The notes beneath the pieces are model-generated. The model was not told the DNA's origin and did no database searches. It worked only from the letters and a program-made list of their open reading frames with translations. A stretch of 17,300 nt of DNA from assembly GCA_030263635.1 (NCBI GenBank), contig SZPI01000100.1, forward strand, positions 1 through 17,300, in the 5' to 3' direction. Made by a program: the position numbers and the translations under genes. Origin of the DNA: Flexicrinis sp001567485. Its GTDB lineage: Bacteria; Chloroflexota; Anaerolineae; Aggregatilineales; Phototrophicaceae. Positions 1 to 7,177 of this stretch are shown here, one piece after another (positions within the stretch are counted from its first letter, which is position 1; every line of letters begins with the position of its first letter).

Positions 1-94
1 TGCTCCACGCTGCATCATTCAGGTCACTGGGATAAGCTTTTCGTGTTGTCATGCCCCCACTTTATCCCATTCTTTCGACTTTTCAAACACCCTC

Positions 95-138
95 TGAGTC
101 GTGAGTAAGGGGCGAAACGACTGAACCACAGAGAACAC
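95..138 (+). repeat. 44-base dispersed intergenic repeat, copy 1
   Basis: This segment matches 1902-1945 at 39 of 44 positions in the same orientation. It begins TGAGTCGTGAGTAA and ends with a CTGAACCACAGAG core followed by AACAC. Both copies lie just beyond the stop codon of a minus-strand gene (71 and 37 bases away). The match is seen directly; membership of a genome-wide repeat family is inference. Confidence 0.75.
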
Positions 139-150
139 CGTGGGACATTG

Positions 151-181
151 GCAGAGGGCGACTTGATGAGTCGCCCTCTGC
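151..181 (-). terminator. Perfect 13-bp hairpin downstream of the secreted-protein gene
   Basis: Bases 151-163 (GCAGAGGGCGACT) pair perfectly with 169-181 around a five-base loop, TGATG. The hairpin starts 28 bases past the stop codon of the minus-strand gene ending at 209. No T-run follows on the minus strand, so it is not a textbook intrinsic terminator. It could act as a transcript 3' end, an mRNA stabiliser, or simply be the hairpin part of the adjacent dispersed repeat. Confidence 0.55.
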
Positions 182-208
182 GCATGGGATTCCTCTCAGC
201 GTATCGTG

Positions 209-1756
209 CTAGTTCTGGCCGCGGAACGCTGCGTCATCAGAGCGCCACGCCGGCGCAGGCAGCGGCAGCAGACCGTCTCCGCTGCGCTTACGGGCCGCGC
301 TGCCCATATAGTCGACACTGAAGTCGTCCACGCGAATCTCGCCTGCGACACTCTTGTTCTTGAGCATCATCGTCACCTTGCTGACGTTCTTACTGGCGAC
401 CGGTGCGACGAGGGAGATGTTCTGATAACCGGCTGTGATGCGCAGCGTGTTGTAGGTGGCTTTCGTAGCGGGCGTGCCGTCGCTGTAGGAAATCTTGAGG
501 ATGAACTTGGCGTTGGTAGAGAGGGTATTCGCCGTAGTGTAGTCAGCCGACATACGGAATGTCCCACCCTCATCTGCTTTGTCAAGCAGCAGCGTTGACA
601 TCACAACGTTCTGCTTGAGTTTAGCCGTCTTGTTCAGCGCGCCGAACAAGCGGAAGACATCGTCTCCACCATCACTGAAAATCCCATCCGCCCCGGTGGT
701 GTTCTTGGCCGTCCATCCGGTCATGCCGGCGACAAAATTGCTATTCGTGCCGAGGTTAATCATGAGTTCCGGCGAGATCGTGATGCGGTACTGCGACCCG
801 GCTAGCATGTTCTGGGTGCTGAACGTCCCGACGCGCACATACACCTCGGCGCCTTGAGCGATGAAGATGCCGTTCAGAATGCTGTACAGCGTGCCGAAGC
901 TGTCATCATCGCAGCCCTGTTCAGTGAGGTTGGTGAAGGTCGGTCCGCCGCTGGAGGTGTAGACCGCCAATTTCGTATCTTGCGACTCGTACGAACGCAC
1001 CAACTGCGAGCCTTGAGTCGAGAAGGTGTAGTATCCGCTGCGGGGCGCGATGAAGCGGTGCCATACGGTGTGATACATTGTACAGCTCGAGAGTGTCGAG
1101 TTCTCGGTAGAAGCCACCGTCGCGTAGCCGACATTATCGATCGTGACCGCCTTGTTGAATGTGATAGGCGCTAGGTTATTGATGATGTTCGCAAACGGTG
1201 TGGCCCCTGCTGGAGGCGTGAACGAGATACTGAGCGCGAGATCGGTGATGCCACCGCAGGCAGCCTTACATGAGATTCGCACTAGATACGGCGCGCTGCC
1301 AAGCACGGTGCTGACGCGCGCATCGTTCAAACCAGGGCCACCTCCACTATCGTCATCACACGCGATTTCGAGGAGATCCGTGATGGACTGCGTGTCATAG
1401 GCGAAGACTTGGACGACGGTATCGTAGTTACTGCCCGTGTCAAACGAAGTGTCAATGGTGAGCGTGCCGCCGGGATGATTGACCGAGAACCAGACACTGT
1501 ACGTCCCAAGCACGTTGCCGCTGCAAGACGGCATAGGTTCATTGGGCTCGGTTGACGTACCACCGGATACATCGATCGTGTCGCCGCTGTCCGGCATACT
1601 ACGGAAGGTAAGGACACCTGATGCGAAGGTGGTTGGTAGGGAACTGATGGTTCGAGGTGTTTCTGCGCGTTCTTCTTGTGCAGAAGCAACGAGACCGCCG
1701 CCTAATAGCAGCGCGACGCACAACAGCATGGTGATCCAAACATATCGAGTACGCAT
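209..1756 (-). CDS. Secreted multidomain protein with two PPC-like domains and a C-terminal carbohydrate-binding-like module
   Basis: This 515-residue protein has a clear Sec signal peptide (hydrophobic residues about 6-23, probable cleavage after ASA at residue 26). Two related beta-rich domains follow, about residues 60-180 and 190-330. Each has a segment around a VWF or VWH motif, a D-T pattern, and an acidic CDDDS motif (133-137 and 282-286), resembling bacterial pre-peptidase C-terminal-like domains. Residues about 334-486 resemble a lectin or carbohydrate-binding jelly roll, with an opening N-x-x-F-x-x-G-M-x-x-W pattern and a closing VDDFSVDY. No catalytic domain is visible, so an adhesive or matrix role is only an inference. 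The start is supported by GAGGAGG at 1762-1768, five bases upstream. Base composition looks less GC-rich than the neighbours, hinting at acquisition or relaxed codon selection. Confidence 0.8.
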   Translation of the reverse strand: MRTRYVWITMLLCVALLLGGGLVASAQEERAETPRTISSLPTTFASGVLTFRSMPDSGDTIDVSGGTSTEPNEPMPSCSGNVLGTYSVWFSVNHPGGTLTIDTSFDTGSNYDTVVQVFAYDTQSITDLLEIACDDDSGGGPGLNDARVSTVLGSAPYLVRISCKAACGGITDLALSISFTPPAGATPFANIINNLAPITFNKAVTIDNVGYATVASTENSTLSSCTMYHTVWHRFIAPRSGYYTFSTQGSQLVRSYESQDTKLAVYTSSGGPTFTNLTEQGCDDDSFGTLYSILNGIFIAQGAEVYVRVGTFSTQNMLAGSQYRITISPELMINLGTNSNFVAGMTGWTAKNTTGADGIFSDGGDDVFRLFGALNKTAKLKQNVVMSTLLLDKADEGGTFRMSADYTTANTLSTNAKFILKISYSDGTPATKATYNTLRITAGYQNISLVAPVASKNVSKVTMMLKNKSVAGEIRVDDFSVDYMGSAARKRSGDGLLPLPAPAWRSDDAAFRGQN

Positions 1757-1778
1757 GGAATCCTCCTCGAAGGACTGT

Positions 1779-1801
1779 TACCGGTGCAGAATTGACCGGT
1801 A
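1779..1801 (-). promoter_or_regulatory. Candidate operator: TACCGGT inverted repeat
   Basis: TACCGGT (1779-1785) and ACCGGTA (1795-1801) form a perfect 7-bp inverted repeat separated by nine bases. It lies between the -10-like box and the ribosome binding site of the secreted-protein gene, where a repressor would overlap the transcription start. The repeat is seen; the regulatory role is inferred. Confidence 0.4.
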
Positions 1802-1806
1802 TTCTC

Positions 1807-1812
1807 ATTATA
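1807..1812 (-). promoter_or_regulatory. -10 box (TATAAT) of the secreted-protein gene
   Basis: A perfect minus-strand TATAAT lies 50 bases upstream of the ATG at 1756, in a locally AT-rich stretch. No good -35 hexamer is present 16-18 bases further upstream, so the promoter may need an activator or the match may be chance. Confidence 0.4.
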
Positions 1813-1883
1813 TGGATGATTTTTAATCGCGCGCTCATTTTGAAACGGGTCCGAATCCGGTTGAATTCCGGTATGAAATCCAA

Positions 1884-1915
1884 GTGCTGAGTGCTGAGTG
1901 ATGAGTCGTGAGTAA
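1884..1915 (+). repeat. Tandem heptad repeat, GTGCTGA/GTGATGA type
   Basis: Four consecutive seven-base units read GTGCTGA, GTGCTGA, GTGATGA and GTCGTGA, followed by GTAA. The run overlaps the start of the second copy of the 44-base repeat. GTGATGA units also occur at both ends of the inverted-repeat segment at 6860-7138. Confidence 0.6.
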
Positions 1916-1945
1916 AGGGCAAACCGGCTGAACCACAGAGTACAC
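1902..1945 (+). repeat. 44-base dispersed intergenic repeat, copy 2
   Basis: This copy matches 95-138 with five mismatches. It lies between the start of the secreted-protein gene and the stop of the WD40 gene. It is followed by AGGGGCGATCCGCCCGG (1959-1975), which has a short GGGCG/CGCCC stem and resembles the hairpin following copy 1, so the two sites may be composite repeats of the same design. Confidence 0.75.
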
Positions 1946-1981
1946 AGAGAGGGAATGTAGGGGCGATCCGCCCGGTCACCG

Positions 1982-3832
1982 TTACAGCGTCCGCCAGACC
2001 ACCAACAGGCCGTCGTCAGCGGATGAGTACAGTGTCGTGCCGTCAGGCGAGAACGCCAGTCCGGTAAGCATGCCGATATGCCCCCAACTGGACGCGATTC
2101 GCTCACCGGTGACTGTGTTGTACAGCGCCAATTCGCCATCTGATAAGCCGACCGCCAGCACGCTCCCGTCCGGCGACCACGCCACCGCGCCAACCACGCG
2201 ACCGTCCGGCGGTTCGAGTGTGAGTTCGGGTGCTTCGCCTTGACCGATCCGCCAGATACGGACGAAACCGTTCTGCTGACCGGCGGCGAGGCGACGGCCG
2301 TCCGCGCTGAACGCAATGCTGACGATCCCCGCGTCGGCGCCTTCGAGCAGATGATCCCACTCGCCCGTTTCAACACTCCAGACGAACACCGCGCCGCTCG
2401 CGTCCGCCGAGGCCATCCACTGTCCGTCCGGGCTGAACGCTACCGCCGTCACCGGCGCCGGGTGGGTGTTGACCGCGCCGGTTTGCGAACCGCTGACGGC
2501 ATCCCACCAGTACAGGCTGCCATCGGCGAGCGCCGCGTTAATCACCGGGTTGACGGGATGGACGGCCAGCGCGGTGATGCTTTGGCCTGCGTCGTATTCG
2601 ACGCTGGACGTCGTGCCGTCCACGCGGCGGACACCGAGGCGCGAATCGGCGGTCGCGGCCAGCACGGTCGACCCGTCGGCGCTGAACGCCAGATCGCGAA
2701 GTGGTGGAAGCCCCAGCGCGAAGTTTGCGCTTTCCTTGCCGGTCAGCGTGTCGTAAAGCCGGATGTGTCCGCTGGGTTCGCCGGCGGCAAGCAGCATGCC
2801 GTCCGGGCTGAGCGCGATTGCGGCGATGGCCGGCACATAGGCGATACGGCCGATCTCTTGCAGGGTGCGCACGTCATACAGCGTGACACGCTCACGGCTC
2901 ACCGAAGCCAACAGCGAGCCGTCGGCGTTGAAGGCCATGTTGAGCAGCGGCCCGTCGTGCTGGCCGATCTCAGCGATCTGCGCGCCGGTCTGCGCGTCGA
3001 CCAGCAGCACGCGCCCGTCGCTCCCGCCGACCGCCGTTGTGTGGCCGTCCGGGCTGAACGCGCCCGCCGCCGATCCGGGTTCGCCCTCGACCAGCACGAG
3101 CAGTTCGGCGCCTGTCTCCCGATCCCAAACGCGCACGCTGCCGTCGTCGCTGCCGGTGATCAGCCGGTCGCCGTCGTCAGAGAAGCCCACGCTGCCGACA
3201 GGCGCGTCATGGCCGAGCAGCGTGAGGGCTTCCGTGCCGTCGGCGGCGTTCCATACCTTGACCGACCCATCGCTGCTGGCGCTTGCCAACCACATGCCAT
3301 CGGCGCTGTAGGTCATCGCCAGCACGCGGCCGGCATGTCCGGTCAGGTCGCGCACGGGTTCATCCGTAGCGGCGTCGAAAATGCTGATGACCTCACCGCC
3401 TGAGATCGCGTAGAACCGGCCCAGCGGATCATACGCGGCGGATCCGGGCGATCCGCCCAACAGTGGGTACAGGTCGGCCACCTTGGCCCCGCTGAACGGG
3501 TCAAATTTACGCACGTTGTAGCCGAGGCTGGAGGCGACCAATACCGCGCCGTCCGGGCTGAAGCTGACGCCGGTGGCGGGGAACGGATCGCCGTCGAGCG
3601 TATCGCCCGCGCCAATCGCGCCGACCTCGAACAGGCGCACGCCCGAACTGGATGCCACGGCCAACAGCTTGCCATTAGGCGAAAATACGGCCGATCCGGC
3701 GCGCCCCGGCCCATACAGCCCGGACGGCACGACCCCGGCGGCGGTCTGTGCGGTGATCGGGCGGCCGCTTTGGGCGATGCTTGCGCGAACCCCTGCCAGA
3801 ATGACGATCAAGATCACGATGATGCGTCGCAT
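1982..3832 (-). CDS. Secreted 14-repeat WD40 beta-propeller protein
   Basis: The 616-residue product has a short basic N-terminus, a hydrophobic stretch and a probable signal-peptidase site after ASIA (residue 20). Nearly all the rest is WD40 repeats: I count 14 units of the pattern hydrophobic-x-F-S-P/A-D-G followed about 20 residues later by V-x-V/L-W/Y-D, from about residue 47 to the C-terminal VVWRT. Fourteen units would fold as two seven-bladed propellers. Such proteins are protein-interaction scaffolds; no catalytic domain is attached and the partner is unknown. The start is supported by GGGAG five bases upstream of ATG. The gene is divergent from the histidine kinase at 3973, with 140 bases between them. 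Function beyond a binding scaffold cannot be read from sequence. Confidence 0.88.
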   Translation of the reverse strand: MRRIIVILIVILAGVRASIAQSGRPITAQTAAGVVPSGLYGPGRAGSAVFSPNGKLLAVASSSGVRLFEVGAIGAGDTLDGDPFPATGVSFSPDGAVLVASSLGYNVRKFDPFSGAKVADLYPLLGGSPGSAAYDPLGRFYAISGGEVISIFDAATDEPVRDLTGHAGRVLAMTYSADGMWLASASSDGSVKVWNAADGTEALTLLGHDAPVGSVGFSDDGDRLITGSDDGSVRVWDRETGAELLVLVEGEPGSAAGAFSPDGHTTAVGGSDGRVLLVDAQTGAQIAEIGQHDGPLLNMAFNADGSLLASVSRERVTLYDVRTLQEIGRIAYVPAIAAIALSPDGMLLAAGEPSGHIRLYDTLTGKESANFALGLPPLRDLAFSADGSTVLAATADSRLGVRRVDGTTSSVEYDAGQSITALAVHPVNPVINAALADGSLYWWDAVSGSQTGAVNTHPAPVTAVAFSPDGQWMASADASGAVFVWSVETGEWDHLLEGADAGIVSIAFSADGRRLAAGQQNGFVRIWRIGQGEAPELTLEPPDGRVVGAVAWSPDGSVLAVGLSDGELALYNTVTGERIASSWGHIGMLTGLAFSPDGTTLYSSADDGLLVVWRTL

Positions 3833-3972
3833 AACGGCTCCCGGTCGCTGTGTATGCTTACGGTTGAGTTCGAGTGTACCGCGGCTTTGACAAGCGCGCG
3901 GCTATCTGTCGCAAAGTGTGTTACCTTAAAGTGCAGGCGAATAGGTATTTACACTGAGTACGCCATCGTCCG

Positions 3973-5490
3973 ATGACCCCTATACACGTCCTGATTCTCG
4001 ATGAGAGCGCGGAGGATGCCCTGCTGCTGCAAAGCGAACTGCAGCGCGCCGGGTACGTCCCAAGCGCCGTCGTAGTGCGGACGGAGGCCGAGTTCGTCAA
4101 GCATTTGAACCCGGCGGTGGACGCGATTTTCGCCGATGTCGAGACGCCGGAATTCAGTGCAGAGCGCGCGTTCGACCGGGTGCAGGAAGGCGCGTTCGAT
4201 ATTCCGTTCATCGTCGTGCACGGGCCGGGCAGCGAACCGGCGAGCGCCGAACTGGTCGAGCGCGGCGCGGCGGCGTATGTGGCGAAGGATCATCTTGACG
4301 GGTTGGGGATTGTAGTCAACAGGGCGTTGGCCGACCGCGAGAACCGGCGCGCGCAGATGCTCACCGCGCGCGAGCTGGCCCTCTCCGAGCAGCGTTTCCG
4401 CCGCATGTTCGAAGTCTCGCTTGACGTCATCTTGATGATTGACGCGGCCGATGGCACGGTGCTGGACGCGAACCCCGCCGCGACCATCGCGCTCGGCTAT
4501 CCGCTGGCGGATTTGATCGGCGGCAGTTGGTCACGGCTGTTCAACAAGCGGTATCCGCCTTACGCCAACGACGTGCGCAGCGCGGCGGCGGGCGGCGGCA
4601 CCGTTGTGCTTACGCATCGCTTCCGCCATGCCAACGGTCGGTTCGTGCCGATGGACTTGACGGCGATTCTGCTTGAACCGGGCGACGAGACGCGCTCGGG
4701 CCGCCTGCTGGTGACACTGCGCGACATCAGCGAACGACTGCGCGCCGACATGCAGCGCGAGGAGGCCCAGCACCTGCGCGGTCAATTCGAGCGTGAGCGT
4801 CTGCTCAACGATCAGCGCCAGCAGTTCCTCAACTTCGCCGTACACGAGTTCAAGAATCCGCTGTCAGCCATCCGGTCTTCCAACGCCATGCTGCAAGAGT
4901 ACGGTGAACGGATGTCCGAGTTAACGCGCCAGCGGCATTATCAGACGATCGAGGCCGAAGTCCAGCGCATGTTGGAACTCATCAACGACATGCTGACGCT
5001 CGGAAAGCTCAACGCCGGGGTAGCCGCGATTGATCTTCAGCCGCTTGATCTCGAAGCGACGATTCGCAGTGTGCTGGAGGAGATGCAGGGCATCCACTCC
5101 GATCAGACCTTCACCCTGACGATTCAGCCCGGTGTCTATATGATGAACGCCGATGCCAAGATGATCTGGCAGGCGTTGTTCAATCTGCTGAGCAACGCGG
5201 CGCGCTACTCTCCCGACCATTTGACGATCCTTGTGGATCTGCGGCATGAGGACGACTCGATCATCCTGACGATCACCGATCAAGGGATCGGCGTGCCACC
5301 GCAGGACTTGCCGATGTTGTTCGACCCGTTTAAGCGCGGCAGCAACGTCGGCTCGATCGCCGGCACGGGACTCGGCTTGAGCATCGTGAAGCAGTCGGTC
5401 GAGCTTCACGGCGGTACCATCGGCGTGCAATCCGAGCTAGGCGTCGGCACGACATTCCGCATCCGTCTGCCGGCGGCGATGGCGCGGTAA
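3973..5490 (+). CDS. Soluble sensor histidine kinase with N-terminal receiver domain and PAS domain
   Basis: The 505-residue protein has no membrane segment. Residues 3-122 are a receiver domain with acidic pocket D10/E11, probable phosphoacceptor D55 and K105. The usual Thr/Ser switch position is His83 (VVHGPG). Residues about 137-255 form a PAS domain (RFRRMFEVSLDVILMID), then a short coiled segment. HisKA follows, with phospho-acceptor H291 in FAVHEFKNP. The ATPase domain has N-box N408, G1 box D436-x-G-x-G, F-box DPF 451-453 and G2 box GTGLGL 464-469. By family knowledge it receives a phosphoryl signal or ligand and autophosphorylates H291; its partner regulator is not in the window. No clear Shine-Dalgarno sequence precedes ATG 3973, but the receiver starts immediately there. 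Confidence 0.93.
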   Translation: MTPIHVLILDESAEDALLLQSELQRAGYVPSAVVVRTEAEFVKHLNPAVDAIFADVETPEFSAERAFDRVQEGAFDIPFIVVHGPGSEPASAELVERGAAAYVAKDHLDGLGIVVNRALADRENRRAQMLTARELALSEQRFRRMFEVSLDVILMIDAADGTVLDANPAATIALGYPLADLIGGSWSRLFNKRYPPYANDVRSAAAGGGTVVLTHRFRHANGRFVPMDLTAILLEPGDETRSGRLLVTLRDISERLRADMQREEAQHLRGQFERERLLNDQRQQFLNFAVHEFKNPLSAIRSSNAMLQEYGERMSELTRQRHYQTIEAEVQRMLELINDMLTLGKLNAGVAAIDLQPLDLEATIRSVLEEMQGIHSDQTFTLTIQPGVYMMNADAKMIWQALFNLLSNAARYSPDHLTILVDLRHEDDSIILTITDQGIGVPPQDLPMLFDPFKRGSNVGSIAGTGLGLSIVKQSVELHGGTIGVQSELGVGTTFRIRLPAAMAR

Positions 5491-5615
5491 TTCCCCTCGT
5501 CCCCCAGCCCTCTCTCCCACACGGGGGAAGAACGATGCGCGTGTGCGGGAGCGTGAAAATTCCTCGGCGTGCTCGTTTTGCCAAAGATTTCCTCCGTCGT
5601 TCAGAAAGGTCGTCC

Positions 5616-6806
5616 ATGACTCTGAAACTGCCGCCTCTGCATCCGGCGCAGGCGGCGATCTATGCGCATCCCGCGCGCTTCAAAGTGATCGCCTGCGGCC
5701 GGCGCTTCGGTAAGACCGAGCTGGGCAAGCAGCTGCTGCTCCACCACGCCACTAACGGCGGCGTCACATGGTGGATCAGCCCGACGTATGGCATGGCGGG
5801 ACAGGTGTGGCGCGATCTGCGGCAGGTACTCGCGCCCCTCAAGCCGACCGTGACCACCGTCGAGCGGCGAATCGACCTCGAAGGCGGCGGTGTCGTCGCC
5901 GTGCGCAGCGGGATGACTCCCGACTTCCTGCGCGGTGCGGGGCTGGACTACGCCGTGCTGGACGAGGCCGCCTTTCTGCCTGCCGACCTGTGGCCAGAGG
6001 TCGTGCGGCCTATGCTGATCGACCGGCGCGGCGGCGCGGCGTTTCTGTCGTCGCCCAACGGACGCAACCACTTCTATCACCTGTACGCGCTGGGGCTTGA
6101 TCCGCAACAGCCGGAGTGGGCCGCGTTTCATCATCCCAGCCACGATAACCCGCGGCTGGATCGTGCCGAGCTGGAGGCGCTGCGCGCGACGCTGCCCGAC
6201 ATCGTTTACCGCGCGGAGATTCTGGCCGAGTTCGTCGACAGCGCCGGGCAGGTGTTCCGCGATGTCGACCTGCGCGCCACCGCGCCCGCCGACGCCGTGC
6301 CGCACGCCGATCAGCGCGTGGTGATCGGCGTCGACTGGGGCAAGTCGGTCGACTACACGGTATGCGCGGTGATCGACGCCAATCGCGGCGTGATGCTCGC
6401 GCTTGACCGCTTCAACGGCTTGAGCTGGGCCGAGACGCGCCGGCGCATCGCTGATCTGGCGCGTCGTTGGAACGCGCAGGTCGTGTGGGCGGAGGCCAAC
6501 GCGGCGGGTGACGTCAACATCGAGGCGCTGATCGCCGACGGCGTGCCTGTATGCGCGTTCCAAACAACGGCGCGCAGCAAGCCGGTGCTGATCGACAAGC
6601 TCGCGCTGGCGCTCGAACACGGCGAGTTGGCGCTGCTGCCTGATCCGGTGCTGCTGTCCGAGCTGAACGCGTTTCGGGTCGATCCGATGCCGCTGGGCGG
6701 GTATCGCTACAGCGCGCCCGCCGGCCTGCACGATGACACGGTGATCGCGCTGGCGCTGGCGTGGCACGGGGCGCGCACGTCCACCGTGGGGATCGGCTTT
6801 GCGTAG
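5616..6806 (+). CDS. terL: Orphan phage-type terminase large subunit (ATPase-nuclease)
   Basis: In phages this enzyme packages DNA into capsids and cuts concatemers. The 396-residue product has Walker A GRRFGKT (28-34), Walker B VLDEAAF with D116/E117, and a coupling-motif candidate SSPNG (145-149). The C-terminal RNase H-like nuclease has acidic residues D240 (GVDWG), E293 (WAEANA) and D373/D374 (LHDDTV). All key residues are present, though the protein is shorter than many TerL proteins. I chose ATG 5616, preceded by AGAAAGG, over ATG 5535; the latter would add 27 residues without family character. No portal, capsid, small terminase or integrase gene is in the window, so this is either a prophage remnant or a domesticated terminase-like enzyme. 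Confidence 0.88.
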   Translation: MTLKLPPLHPAQAAIYAHPARFKVIACGRRFGKTELGKQLLLHHATNGGVTWWISPTYGMAGQVWRDLRQVLAPLKPTVTTVERRIDLEGGGVVAVRSGMTPDFLRGAGLDYAVLDEAAFLPADLWPEVVRPMLIDRRGGAAFLSSPNGRNHFYHLYALGLDPQQPEWAAFHHPSHDNPRLDRAELEALRATLPDIVYRAEILAEFVDSAGQVFRDVDLRATAPADAVPHADQRVVIGVDWGKSVDYTVCAVIDANRGVMLALDRFNGLSWAETRRRIADLARRWNAQVVWAEANAAGDVNIEALIADGVPVCAFQTTARSKPVLIDKLALALEHGELALLPDPVLLSELNAFRVDPMPLGGYRYSAPAGLHDDTVIALALAWHGARTSTVGIGFA

Positions 6807-6817
6807 CGAAAAGGCAA

Positions 6818-6852
6818 GGGGATGAGGGACACGAGAAAGCCGCCCTCACCCC
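6818..6852 (+). terminator. Possible terminator hairpin after the terminase gene
   Basis: GGGG-A-TGAGGG (6818-6828) can pair with CCCTCACCCC (6843-6852) as a ten-bp stem with one bulged A and a 14-base loop, 12 bases after the terminase stop. No T-run follows. The arm also resembles C-rich sequence upstream of the terminase (around 5493-5508), so it may be repeat-derived. Confidence 0.3.
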
Positions 6853-6859
6853 CTGAGCG

Positions 6860-7138
6860 CGAAGTTGAAAGTGATGAGTGATGAGAAAACGCCGCGCCGT
6901 ATAGCTCGACTAACGCTGCAAGATGAGAGACCGAATCTCTCGACTTACGAACACCGGCTTAGCGGACGCCCACAAACCGGTTTCGTGATTTCGGACGCGG
7001 CGGGCCGCCCCTTTGCGGTTCAATCATTTTCCTGCGTTCGCTTCAAGTAGGTTATCGAAAGTCAGCAGACTCAATCTTCCGCCTCAGAGGGTTCCACGAG
7101 CGGTGAAGGCTGGTAGTCACTCATCACTTTCTACTTCG
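6860..7138. mobile_element. MITE-like segment with 22-bp terminal inverted repeats
   Basis: Bases 6860-6881 and 7117-7138 are inverted copies matching at 21 of 22 positions; the left arm starts CGAAGTTGAAAGTGATGAGT. They enclose 235 bases with no transposase and no recognisable gene. Size and ends would suit a non-autonomous element, but I see no target-site duplication in the flanks. The repeat is observed; mobility is inferred. Confidence 0.4.
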
Positions 7139-7177
7139 TGCTTTATGCCTCTGCGCCCGACGCGTCCTGCGGTTCGT

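Larger units (their letters stand above)
6807..7177. other. 371-base gene-poor interval with repeats
   Basis: The interval lies between the convergent ends of the terminase and HyuA genes. It holds a G-rich/C-rich hairpin (6818-6852), a segment bounded by long inverted repeats (6860-7138), a 10-bp palindrome AAACCGGTTT (6974-6983) and a small stem GAGAG/CTCTC near 6925-6945. A 61-codon reading frame starting inside the left repeat has no recognisable family or start signal, and I do not call it. Confidence 0.6.

Noticed and set aside
28..69. TGGGATAA/TTATCCCA inverted repeat near the window edge
   Set aside because: Only eight base pairs with a 26-base gap and no gene or promoter nearby to give it meaning.
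2240..3403. 387-codon plus-strand open frame opposite the WD40 gene
   Set aside because: The minus strand has regular WD40 repeats over the same bases; the plus frame is an antisense shadow.
3887..3949. TTGACA at 3887-3892 and TTACCT at 3921-3926 as promoters for the kinase
   Set aside because: Neither has an acceptable -10 box at 16-18 bases spacing.
5500..5528. TCCCCC/GGGGGA stem after the kinase stop as a terminator
   Set aside because: Only six base pairs with a 17-base loop and no T-run. It is more likely part of a C-rich repeat.
6905..6960. tRNA-like stem GAGAG-ACCGAAT-CTCTC
   Set aside because: It looks superficially like a T-arm, but no acceptor, D or anticodon arm can be placed around it and the TTC of the T-loop is missing.
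6865..7050. 61-codon open frame after the terminase
   Set aside because: It starts inside the inverted repeat, has no Shine-Dalgarno sequence and no recognisable sequence. Chance is as likely as a gene.
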